Source: Sporothrix humicola (lineage: Eukaryota; Ascomycota; Sordariomycetes; Ophiostomatales; Ophiostomataceae). Taken from it: 64,000 bases of DNA. The translations under genes and the position numbers were made by a program. The DNA is taken from contig WNYE01000012.1 in NCBI GenBank assembly GCA_021396245.1, forward strand, positions 310,001 through 374,000. The letters run 5' to 3'. Below, piece by piece: positions 40,396 through 50,601 of the stretch; within the stretch, counting starts at the first letter, position 1; each line of letters opens with the position of its first letter. The notes under the pieces were generated by a model. That model did no database searches and was not told the origin of the DNA. It worked only from the letters and a program-made list of their open reading frames with translations.

Positions 40396-42497
40396 TTGAC
40401 ACTTGCCCGTCAGAGCAAATTAGAGGGCCGGGCGCAAAGACGACTTGCAACCGGCAGGCACGACTGCCCAGCCAGGCCAGGTATCGACATCGAACCGTGA
40501 TGGCCGTTATTAATACGGCGTTTTCCGATCCATAAATGGCAAGAGCTCAGCGGCTGGTGGTGGGCAGATGGCAGGCGCGGCCGGGGGCTCTTGCAGTTGT
40601 TATGCGGAGTTGAGTGAGATGGGCAGAATGCAAACGACCTCTTGCCAAACGAGCTGTCAATCGAAACGACGGGTAAACCAGGTCACTGGCGCACGGTAGG
40701 CCGCATTTTACGACGTTCGAAAGTAGCAAAATGGCAAAAGGGCAGAAGAAAAGGTAAAAATAGAAGATTCTCCAAACACACGCAAAAACAGCAATTGCAA
40801 CAAATGTGGTTGTTGTCTGTCACAGATGCAAACGTGAAAACGTAAAGTCGTCAGCGTCGACGAGGACTCTGTTTCACCAGCACGGTCGCAGCTTCCTTGA
40901 TCGATTGATTGATTACGACTCCCCAGAACGTCGTACCGTTTTCGAACATTCTTTCCTTTTCGAATTCGAAGCCCTGTCATCGTCCCTGCCCACTCTGTCG
41001 CTCCTTCTTTGCCCAGATGCACAGTTCAGGAGCAGCGCGTCTCCAGCCGCACCTTAGTCAGGGTGCGACAAGGTGTGCAAAAGTGCGGCTGCGGATCTAG
41101 GAGAAATTGGCCCTGCTAGCGCGCTTCTGGGCTATCGCTGTGGCGCTTCCGGCGAATCTCCAAAGTCTGAAGATTTTGTTACTTCTCAACCTGGCGATGC
41201 AGTAATCTGTGAATAAGACAAATGCCTTCACGATGAAGCGGCCATGGATTGTCTTCCCAGAAAACGGCTGGCCCTGACTTTCATTATTTTCTTAAAAGTA
41301 CCGACAGGGTACCCTACCTGTTCGTCACTCACCTGCCCTATGAGGACGAGAGACAGCGCCGACAACCAACCAACGAGCCCTGTAAGCCCCTTGTAACTCC
41401 AGCATTCCAAATAGGAGGAATAAGCACCAAAGCGGCAAACCTGAATTTGCACGTCTTGGCGCAGCCGCACGCCTTCCAAAACGGAAGGGATATGCTAGAG
41501 GGCGGCTGTCCCGCCACACGAGGGCCGTCAAACGAATGTCACAACGAGGACGACATTTCAAGGGCCCTGACAGTTGCAATGCTCCGTAACTCGTAGGGCC
41601 GTCGTATTGGCCCATTCTCTGGTTTGGCTCTCTTGGTGCATTTTGGTTCGACCACTCAAACGCTGTCTGTGTTCGTATCGGTGCTGCCCGCCGTTCCTTC
41701 CTTCTCTGCCAAATGCGTGCGCCTTCCTCGTGTTGCCCATCACTCTATCCAATACGAGCAGCTTTGCCACAACGCATAAGGTCGGCACCGTATATGGTCC
41801 GTCTCCGTAACCTTTTAAGGTGATACAGCAGACAATCTCATAGGGCCATTTCAGTCTGACAGTCTCGACTATCTGCCCCGTAACGTCATCAATTTCTCCA
41901 TATCGCCAGTTTTCGATTTTGTGATCGCGTCGACGACTATGCCAGCGAGGCCAGATACAATCGAATATATTGAATATGCGAAAATTAAAGTGGAAAATTC
42001 GCGCCCAAGGACCTGCCAGACGCGCCTTCCTTCGCTTCAAACTCTCCTATCCTTCCCTATGGAGCACGCAGAAAACTTCCCGCCAGTCTGTTCTCTTCAG
42101 AAAAAGGGGCTGCCCTGCAGGTAGGTGGGGCCACAGAGGTCTGCGGCTGCATAAGGGAAGGAGGCTGCCTCGAGGTTCCTTCCTCTGCCCCAGTCGGGCC
42201 ATGTACCTCGCAAGTACCTCTTTGCCTTCTGCCCCCAACTGACAGGTGCAACGGCGCACATCACCACCGCGTCTTCGCGTTTCTAGCGGTTCGTAGTTGG
42301 CATTTGGCGTCCTCCTTTTTTTTCTTAGTTTAATTCTGATTTCCCCTATTTTGTTCTCTATCATTTTCCTCCTTGCTAGTCAAGATAGCGAGGTTTCGAG
42401 CCTCTCAGTTGCGCGTCAGTCAGTGCGCGCAACGTTCTTTCTCTTTTCGTCTCTACTTTTTTTCGTGTCTGTCTCTTGCCTGTCTTGGTGCCAGAGC

Positions 42498-42511
42498 CAG
42501 GTACCCGTGGC
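42498..42511 (+). promoter_or_regulatory. repeated word CAGGTACCCGTGGC (copy 2)
   Basis: Exact second copy, about 700 nt upstream of DUF5672 gene B. A CAGTACCT-type word follows at about 42724. It could be a shared control element for the two paralogues, or a chance repeat. Confidence 0.5.
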
Positions 42512-43207
42512 GTGGCTGGCCCACTCTCCTCTGTATCGCTTGCAATTGCAATTACGCACCCCCAAATGCTAGTAGGCGCCTTCCTTGGCTGGGAGTGAGT
42601 AGCGTGGTACTGACTCCTTTCTCAGACACGCCTTCCTCACCTTTGTGTGTGCTCGTAGTTTTTGGTGTCTTTGGTGCCCTTTCATTTCTGGTATTGATTC
42701 TTTCATTTTTTAATCTGTTCTCCAGTACCTCTTTTTGCGTTTCTCGCGATATTCGCTGGCCCCTCTCTCCATCCCTCCCACTTGTTTCTCTTCTTTTCGT
42801 TCGTTTCCACTCTTTTCTCTTTTCCTTCCTCTCCAGCCTCCCAAGACGGCAATGGGCACCACCGCCATCGAATACGAATAACGAATCCAAGTTCCTGTGG
42901 GACGCCACCTTTTACCTTTCTCCTATTCTCAGTTGTCCGACCTCTCCTCCTTTTTCCTTCTGTGACGCCTCTTCGAGCCGACTGCGAGTCTCAAGTCCTC
43001 AAATCTCTCGATCCCCAGCGTCGGCGCCTCACAATAACTACCCGTGCTCGCTGTGGACATTGTTGGCACAAGGACCAAAAGGCGTCTGGCCAACTTTGTC
43101 GATATTCGCCGAGAATTGCTCGAGGCTGACGCCGTCTCGATCTATCTCTCTCGATCTCTCTTTTTCATCCCATCTCTCCCGCATCTCACATCCCCTGCTC
43201 GTCCAAC

Positions 43208-44538
43208 ATGGCGGCACCACACAACCAGACGAGCGTCTTCGCCATAACGAAGGGCAAGATGTTCATTCTGGCTTCTCTCGTCTTCACGTACGTACAATAA
43301 CCCCCCTTTGATGCCCGATAGCAACTTGTGCCTTGTCTAACACCTCTAGATGGTGGGTGGCCCATCTGCTGCCACACTACGAGCCCATGATCCGCTCGCA
43401 CCTCTCCGACCGACTGCAAGAAGCCCGGCGAAAGATCCCCTCCATCAAGGTCGACTGGAGCATCCCCGAAGAGCCCGAATCCATGTTCAACGCGTCCAAG
43501 GTCGCCCTTATCATCGAGCCGCGCCCGCTGCCGCACCTCGTGCCCCTCGTCCTGCACATGGCCACCGTCGTGCCGCCCGACTGGCGCTTCATCTTCATCG
43601 GCTCCGAGAAGAGCGTCTTTAGCGTCAGCCGCGCCCACGCCATCAAGCACCAGCAGGTGATTGGCAAGCTCGACCTCATGGTCCTGCCGGAGCCGTGGGA
43701 CATCTCCAGCAAGGAGATGGTGTTCCGCATGCTGACCGACATCCGGTTCTACGACGAGTTTCTGCCCGGCGTCGAGTGGATTCTCAAGTACGAGTCCGAC
43801 AGCATCCTGTGCGGCAACTCGCCCACGAGCCTCAACGACTGGCTCGACTGGGCCTGGGCCGGTGCGCCTCGGTCGGCCGACGACCGCTTCTCCGGCAACG
43901 GTGGCCTGTCGCTGCGCAAGGTGTCGGCCATCCGCCGCATTCTGCGCTTCCAGGCGCGGTACAACAACTCGGAGCCCGAGGATGAGTGGTTCGGTCGCCG
44001 TCTGTGGGTCCTGCCCGGCGAGAAGGTCACGTCGGGTCTCACTGCGCTGGCCGTCGAGAACGTGTACGTCGAGAAGCCGATGGGCTTCCACATTCGCGAC
44101 GGCGGCAAGGAGCTGCCGGATGGTGTGTGGAAGAACCAGGAGCAGCGCAAGAAGATCTTTGACTACTGCCCGGAGCTCAGCCTGATCATGGACATGAAGC
44201 TCGAGCGCGAGCGCTGCGAGGGCGACGACCACGAGGGCACTATTGTGCCGCCGCGCGAGGAGATCGAGAAGCAGCGCAAGGCGTCTGAGGCCAGCGTGGC
44301 CTCGGTCTCCAAGGCGAGCGTCGCAAGTGTTGCCAGCGTCAAGAGCGCTGCAAGCGCCGCGAGCGTCGCCAGCGTGTCGAAGGCGGCAAAAGCGAAGGAG
44401 ACCAATGCGAAAGCGGGCGATGCGGTCGACGCGGCCGAAGCATCTGCCACGGTCTCTGCACCAAGCGACTCCGTCCTGATCACGGCGCCGCCACCGACAG
44501 ACGCGCCCGAGCCCGAGTTGGATCCTACCCAGATGTAA
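43208..44538 (+). CDS. DUF5672 family type II membrane protein, putative glycosyltransferase (paralogue B)
   Basis: Exons 43208-43287 and 43350-44538 flank intron 43288-43349. The donor is AC|GTACGT and the acceptor CTCTAG, which restores the frame as T27-W28. The product is 422 residues. A short N-terminus leads into a signal anchor at about 18-34. The domain carries VVPPDWRFIFIG, KYESDSILC (Asp177), GAP, SGNGGLSLRKVSAI, NSEPEDEWFGRRL, MGFH and YCPE, in the same order as paralogue A. The C-terminal 90 residues differ: a charged segment with many Ala-Ser-Val-Lys repeats (about 345-385) and a Pro/Glu tail. Role and Golgi location are inferred as for paralogue A. A long pyrimidine-rich leader precedes it. 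Confidence 0.82.
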
Positions 44539-47500
44539 GGCGACGACAAAACGCTGCATCGATAGCCACGACCTCCTTTTCCAACAACGATACCACCAGA
44601 CATTTTCTATTGTATTGTATTAGTACACATTCACGACATTTTTGGATTTTTCTCACTTTACACCATTCACAACCTTTTTCTACCATCTTGGCCTGTATTG
44701 GTTACCATTTATCTTTTCTTCTTCTTTTTTCTCTTTTTCTCCCTTCTTTCTCTTTTTGCAACCTAGGGGGTGGGATTAACATTGTTCTGTGTTATTTTCT
44801 TGTCGGCTTTTGTCTTTTAGAGGGCCCAGTGTTAGGTTTTTATTTTCCTTTTGTTTCTTCTTTTTTTGTTACATTTTTTTTTGTTACATTGTCATTATCT
44901 TCCAGCCATTTTCTTTTTCCTCTCGACCTTTTTGGGTATCGACAGATGCATTTTAGAGCGCCAAAGAAAGTTTAAGGGCCAAAAATACATACCATAATTA
45001 CTTCCACTTGGATGATGCAACGAAAAGTGCAACCTTGCAACGACAAGTGTCCGTTGGAGGTGATGGATGCGATACTGGAATCGCTAGTGACAATGATGGT
45101 GATCCTGAAAAGAGGGGATGTATCCAAAGATGCAGAGTTGTTGCCAAAAGAATGCCGGGTAACGTGCCCGTCACGATGACGGTCTTGGTTGTCTTCTTAT
45201 CTCAGCATAACTCTCTCTCTCTCTTCATCCCGTCTCAACTGCCCTCCCTTTCAGGCGATTGCGTAAGATGCCACCACCCGGGAAAAGGAAAGAGGTATGC
45301 ACCATTCTCCTCCGTTTACGGAGACTAGAGAACAAAACTCTCTTGCATCCCCTTGTTCTCCTTGCTCTCCTTGTTCGTCCAGCCCAGCGAGTATTATCTG
45401 TTTATCTCGACAAGACACCCGTTCTTGGAGTACACGCGTTCCTCTCCAGCACGAGCCCTATTTTCTATTCCACTTTCTTATTTACTTATTTATTTTCCTG
45501 GGCACGATGGTCTAGAGCTCTCGCTTCTTTTTTAGCTTCCCTTTGTGTTTGTCTGTATGTTCCTTTTTCGGTCCTCGCCAAGACGGGGTGAACCGAGTTC
45601 GTGCGTTGAGCAAGACGAGGACGAAAAAAATAAGGTCATGCAGACGACAAAATTCAAGGGACTGCCACGTCTTCGGCCCAAGATATCGGTCCAAGACGTC
45701 GGATTAGACTCCTGGTGCATCGGGACGAGATGGTGGGCTCGAGTCTACCAGTTGTGTGCCTTGAGCCCTCCCTATTCTCCCATCTTGTTTTATTTTTGTC
45801 TCTGCCAAGACCAAACGACAAGAAAGTTTAAATCTTGTTCGTGCCAATCCCCCTTTAGGGCGGCCTTTATCAGAAGGGAATATGGGGAAGGTGCACGTCG
45901 TGTTGTAGTTACATTTTGTGGTCTATGTCGACGCACCTCACGCACATGGCATTTTAGCGTGTATCCTTTGGGAGCATCCAACGTCTTGGCATGTTGTGTT
46001 TTGCGACATGAGGCTCTAGAGAATTCAGAGATGTCCTCAAGAGTTAGCATATCAAGAGAGCGTCACCAACGCATCAATTGTCCATTTTCACTCATGAGTG
46101 TTGCCGTTTGTTCCGAGTTCATCGTAAATTTGATTATACAATTATGTTCACTGTTTTTGTAATTTTTTTGTTTCTCCTTCATCTCTTCCATCAACAAGGA
46201 GACCTTTTTTTCCCCATGCAATTGTCTTCTGTTTGATGACCTACCTCGTGTTATAGGCCACGATATTCACTATTCATGGCATATTTAATTTTGTGCAGCC
46301 TTAATAGGCAAGGGCGAGGCAGGAAACAAGCAAGGCCCAAGTCCGAATTGATTGTTTGTTTGATTTAGCCTGCAGCAGAAGCCTTGCATTTTTTGTCTGC
46401 CATTTTGTGCCTTTTAGAAGTCTGTCCTTCTGGCCGCTTTCTTCCCGATTTGCCATTCTGGGAAATCAGTCCCTTCTTTCTTCCGGGGAACGGAAAGTCG
46501 GCAGCCCTCAGCACTGTCGCTCTGCAGATCGTTGAACGAAGCTGCTGAGAATAAAACAAAATCAAAAAGGCCTATCAAAAAAAATCAAGCTTAGATCCAA
46601 TCTCGATATGAATGGCTGACGAGCGGCGTAAGTCGACTTATCGACTTACTTGCATCCTCTCTCACGCTATCACGTTCCCTTCGGTTCGTCCGCCCTTCTT
46701 CCGGCTTTTCAGCACACCTCTCTCTCTCTTTGAAAAAAAAAAAAAAAAGGACAAAACACGTCTATCCCACTCATTGAACGCGGCTCGTTTGTGGGGACCC
46801 ATTACGCAATGCCTCTTTGGAGTTCATCTATTCTATAATTTGTTCTTGTTCCCTCTGTTCCATTTGCTCCCTTTTGTGTGTAGTCCCTGTCATTTCTTTC
46901 CTTTCCTGCCTTTCCCATCCCACGTTCTGCCTTGTTGTCCCTTATTCCCATTCTCAAACCATTTCTTGCTGACCTTCACCTATTCTCTCATGAGCCCGCG
47001 GGCTTTTCTATACTCTCCTTACACCCTTTTTTTCCTCGTCGTCCCTTTTTTCGGTAACGTTACCGTCTCTTCCTGCCTTTGCAGCGCATCTGTACATTTA
47101 CACATTGTGTAGATTGAATGTTTATAGAATGGCCCACCTTTGCCTGAGCCTTGTCGTTTGTAGTCTTCCATACACGTAGCTGTAAGAACACTCTATTCTT
47201 TCTTTCTTGTCTCTTCTTTGAACGTCTAGTATTCTTACTTATATGTCGTCTCATTTTACACCTTTTCCATCCCTCTATTTCTCGTCTTCTTGGCATTGGC
47301 TCACTCTTTTTTGCCATTCTTTTGCCCTTCTTTTGCCATTCGGCCTGGTACTCCGTCCTTTCGGTTCAGTTCCTCCCATCCCATTCCTTTCCCTTTTATC
47401 CCCATATACACCTCTCCAGTCGTTACAGTCTTTTATAATCTTTATAATAGAGAGGAAGTAGTAGCCACATACAGAAAAAATCTCTTGGCATTCCTCGCGT

Positions 47501-47646
47501 GCTGTTTCTTTCTTGTCCTTCTTTTGATTTCTTGCTGTTTTCTATTCTTCCTTTTCTTTTCCTTCCTCTTCACAGGCAAGCATTCATAGCCACCTGTCTT
47601 GACGCTTCCTCCTCCTCCTTGTCTCTCAGCCCTCTCCGCCTCCACA
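44539..47646. other. 3.1-kb gene-free region upstream of the chitin deacetylase
   Basis: No gene is supported. TTTTGTTACATT is duplicated near 44867-44890. A 9-bp-arm inverted repeat lies at 46628-46649 and a poly-A run at about 46733-46748. The last 900 bases are strongly pyrimidine-rich and probably hold the promoter and long leader of the chitin deacetylase gene. Confidence 0.55.
46628..46649. repeat. perfect inverted repeat GTAAGTCGA / TCGACTTAC
   Basis: The 9-bp arms (46628-46636 and 46641-46649) are exact reverse complements around CTTA. The palindrome AAGTCGACTT overlaps the left arm. It lies about 1.0 kb upstream of the chitin deacetylase start. Confidence 0.85.
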
Positions 47647-49398
47647 ATGCGCCTCTCTCCGTCAGCAGCGCTTCCAGTGCTGCTCCTAGCCTTTTCTGGC
47701 GAGGTCAACGCCCACGGCCATGGCGACGTCCATATTCCCAGAATCTTGGGTGGCGGCCGGCGGTTCTTGTCGGAGCTGCTCGGTGCCGATGCGCCATTAG
47801 CTGGACGGGCAGCGATGCCAGTAGTAGGCGGAATGTCCTCCGAAACGCACAACCACCACCTTCCGACACGCGAGGATATGGAGGCCGACGACGCCGCCCT
47901 CAGGGAAGCAGCCGCTCTCCGCCGGCGCCAAAACGGCGGCAAAGACGGCAAGTGCGGCCCCAGCGCCGGCAGCTGTGCCAAGGGCTACTGCTGCTCGCCC
48001 GAGGGCTGGTGCGGCCTGACGCCCGACTACTGCTCGGCGCCCGACTGCCTGATCAACTACGGCTCGGGCTGCGACGCCAACCAGAAGCCCGAGGGCCTGG
48101 ACACGTCGAACGTGGCGCGGCCACACTTGGGGTCGGTGCTGTACGGCGGGCTCGGCATCTACGACTGCGTCAAAAAGGGCGACATTGCCATTACCTTTGA
48201 CGACGGGCCCTACAACTTCACGGGCGACCTGCTCGACAAGTTTGCCGCCTATGGCGCCAAGGCGACGTTTTTCATCACGGGCAACAACATTGGCAAGGGC
48301 ATGATCAACGACTACTCCAAGCCGTGGGCCAACTACATCCGTGTAAGTCTCTCTTCTGGTCCTCGCTTCGCTCGCTTTTCCTTTTCTGTCCTCGCTTCGC
48401 TCGATTTTCCTTCTTTCGTTTTCTTTCCTCGCTTCGCTTTCCTCTTGCTTTTCTTGTCAGTCCCCTTCACTCGCTTCGCTCGTTCCGTCGCTGACTTTCT
48501 TTTCCAGAGAATGGTCGCCGAAGGCCACCAGGTCGCCAGCCATACCTGGTCCCACCAAAACGCCAGCCAGCTCACCGCCGCCCAGTACCGCAACCAGATC
48601 ATCTGGAACGAGATCGCCTTCAACGACATCCTCGGCTTCTTCCCCACCTACATGCGCCCGCCCTACTCCATCTGCGAGTCCGCCTGCCAAAAGACGCTCT
48701 CCGATCTCGGCTACCACGTCGTCTACTTTGACCTGGATACCGAGGGCTACCTCAACGACAGCCCCAAGCAGATCCAGACCAGCAAGGACATCTGGGACGC
48801 CGCCATGGCCAAGGCCAAGCCGGCCTCGTCCCAGTACCTCATGATCGAGCACGACATCCACTACCAGACCGTATACAACCTGACCGACTATGTCTTGACA
48901 AGCCTGTTTGCCAAGGGCTGGCGGTCCGTCACCGTCGGCGAGTGTCTGGGCGATCCCAAGGAGAACTGGTACCGTCAGGGCCCGGGATCTTCGGGTGGCG
49001 GTGGGGGCGGTACCACCAGTGTCGGCGGCGGCTCCGGCCCCACGACAACCCCCGGCAAGCCAACCACCAGCTCCCCCTCCGGCTTCCCATCCACGACCAT
49101 TCGTCGGCCGCCAACAACAACGACGCGCGGCAGCACCTCGCCCACCAGCAAGAGTTCCGACCCAAGCCTCACGCCGGACAACCCGACTAGCAAGGGTGGC
49201 AGCAGCCCCTCGCCATCGCCCACCAACGCTCTAAAGAACACCGTCGACGGCAACTGCGGCAACGGCTACACCTGTCTGGGCAGCCGCTTCGGCAACTGCT
49301 GCTCGGGCAGCGGTTTCTGTGGCAGATCGTCCCAGTACTGCGGCCAGGCGTGCCAGCCGGCCTTTGGCGCCTGTTCGGACAGTCCGCGGGCAGGTTAA
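47647..49398 (+). CDS. secreted chitin deacetylase, CBM18-NodB-CBM18
   Basis: Exons 47647-48342 and 48508-49398 flank a 165-nt intron (48343-48507), giving 528 residues. The signal peptide spans about 1-22. A propeptide-like stretch ending in RRR (about 92-94) precedes CBM18-1 (about 103-142, with CGPSAGSC-AKGYCCSPEGWCG). The NodB polysaccharide deacetylase domain follows with motif 1 TFDDGP (183-188), motif 2 HTWSH (244-248), RPPYS, YFDLDT and IEHD. A Gly/Ser/Thr/Pro linker leads to CBM18-2 at the very end (CGNGYTCLGSRFGNCCSGSGFCG). It deacetylates chitin to chitosan in the cell wall or extracellularly. The metal ligands Asp186, His244 and His248 are present. Splicing joins YIR to RMVAEGHQ; leaving the intron in keeps the frame open and would insert 55 hydrophobic residues between motifs 1 and 2. 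Confidence 0.93.
   Translation: MRLSPSAALPVLLLAFSGEVNAHGHGDVHIPRILGGGRRFLSELLGADAPLAGRAAMPVVGGMSSETHNHHLPTREDMEADDAALREAAALRRRQNGGKDGKCGPSAGSCAKGYCCSPEGWCGLTPDYCSAPDCLINYGSGCDANQKPEGLDTSNVARPHLGSVLYGGLGIYDCVKKGDIAITFDDGPYNFTGDLLDKFAAYGAKATFFITGNNIGKGMINDYSKPWANYIRVSLSSGPRFARFSFSVLASLDFPSFVFFPRFAFLLLFLSVPFTRFARSVADFLFQRMVAEGHQVASHTWSHQNASQLTAAQYRNQIIWNEIAFNDILGFFPTYMRPPYSICESACQKTLSDLGYHVVYFDLDTEGYLNDSPKQIQTSKDIWDAAMAKAKPASSQYLMIEHDIHYQTVYNLTDYVLTSLFAKGWRSVTVGECLGDPKENWYRQGPGSSGGGGGGTTSVGGGSGPTTTPGKPTTSSPSGFPSTTIRRPPTTTTRGSTSPTSKSSDPSLTPDNPTSKGGSSPSPSPTNALKNTVDGNCGNGYTCLGSRFGNCCSGSGFCGRSSQYCGQACQPAFGACSDSPRAG
48362..48482 (+). repeat. interspersed CTCGCTTCGCTCG repeats inside the chitin deacetylase intron
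   Basis: The 13-mer occurs exactly at 48362-48374, 48391-48403 and 48470-48482, with a shortened copy CTCGCTTCGCTT at 48428. The copies are separated by pyrimidine-rich spacers. All lie inside the 165-nt intron. Confidence 0.85.
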
Positions 49399-50601
49399 GG
49401 TCATTTGGTGGATGGGAGAGAACGACAACGTCTGTTTGGTTTGATTAATTTTCGTTAGTTTGTATATTCTTGTCGTTTTGTTTTGCCATCGAGTATGAAA
49501 AGTGAAAAGGGACTTAGCTTGGGTGTATTCTGTACACACTGGCATTCTGTCATCTAGAGAGCATAGAGAGCATATTATCTGTCACATATGTATCAAAGAT
49601 ATATTGCAAATATGTGAAAAGTTCAAAAAATGTTATTCAAAGTCGTATCTCATCGTACAGCCGTCACCATAAATAAAAGCTAAAGCAAGAAACTGTCGAA
49701 AAAAAGAATCAAAAAAGTAATAGAGTAAAAGAGCAAAGAGCAAGTATCCAATCCAGAAAAGAAGAAAAGGCAAACCCAAAAAAGAAGAATCCAAAAAGTA
49801 AAAAGTAGACCGAAGAAGAACAGATGGGAATGAAAAAAAAGTTTAAAAAAAATGGTGAACGTCCGAAGAAGATCCAAGAAAGAAAGTAATAAGAAGACAG
49901 GACAAGAAGCTATTGTTCTTGTCCTGTCGTAGCACCCTTCTTTTTTCTTTCTCGTGAGGCTGTTGATGGTGTGTGGCCTCCGAGAAGAAATGAAAGAGCG
50001 CTTGTGTAAACCTGGACAAATGCGTGAAAAGGCGTGATGGAAGGTAGATGAAGAAGAAGAAACAAATGCCTGCCCAGGTTTTGTGTTGGGGTTGCCCCCC
50101 TTTTGTCTAATGCCCAAATGTGATCCCGGTCTATATGCAGTGAAAGCAGACAAAAGCAGTCCAAACAATAAAAGGAGTAAAGCAAAGTAAGATGAAAGAG
50201 TAGAGTCGGAAGCAGACAGATAAAATGGAAAAAAAGAAGAGAAAAAAAAAGGGTAGGAGCAAACCGAAGAACCGAGACCGAGACCGGGAAAGAAGACAAA
50301 ACGCCACGCGCCGACCTAGTTTATACCGTGCCCGAGAAGACGAAGCCACCCTAGTCCCAAGCTAGAATCGAAAGCAAAAAACCTAGGTGGTATAATAAAA
50401 AAGGATAAAGAAGAAAAAGAAGTAGAAGCGAAGTCGTCAAGGTCCATCAATGTTGATGTCCATGTGGGCGTGTTGAACGTGAGGCAGCGGACAAAAAGCA
50501 AATGAAAGAAAGCAAAATGGTAAGGACAGATAGTGGAAGTGTTAATGAAGAGGTGAGAAAAATGGGGAAGAGGACAACCAGGTGGACACTGCAGGCACAC
50601 C
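49399..50601. other. 1.2-kb convergent 3' region
   Basis: This region lies between the chitin deacetylase (+) and the C2H2 factor (-). It is A/G-rich from 49.68 kb on, probably a long 3' UTR of the C2H2 gene. The minus-strand frames (for example 49680-50168) are Phe/Leu/Ser-rich reflections of that bias. No gene. Confidence 0.55.

Larger units (their letters stand above)
39167..43207. other. 4.0-kb gene-free divergent region between the DUF5672 paralogues
   Basis: I find no convincing gene. The left third is purine-rich, and the right 900 bases (42.3-43.2 kb) are strongly pyrimidine-rich, mirroring the two divergent leaders. GTACC-containing words cluster at 40373-40390, 42198-42218 and 42498-42511. 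A 14-nt word is repeated exactly (40382 and 42498). AGGGTACCCT at 41306-41315 is a palindrome. TACGGAGTAC occurs at 40124-40133. Confidence 0.55.

Noticed and set aside
42373..43311. 312-aa plus-strand open frame before DUF5672 paralogue B
   Set aside because: Pyrimidine-rich leader sequence giving Ser/Phe/Leu/Pro runs. It overlaps the real start and first intron in another frame.
43186..44559. 457-aa minus-strand open frame
   Set aside because: Antisense to DUF5672 paralogue B; repetitive Leu/Ala/Val/Arg composition without motifs.
48343..48507. Treating the open 55 codons in the chitin deacetylase as coding exon
   Set aside because: Canonical GTAAGT and CCAG borders, pyrimidine-rich repeats and disruption between NodB motifs 1 and 2 all favour an intron. 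It is kept as a retention finding.
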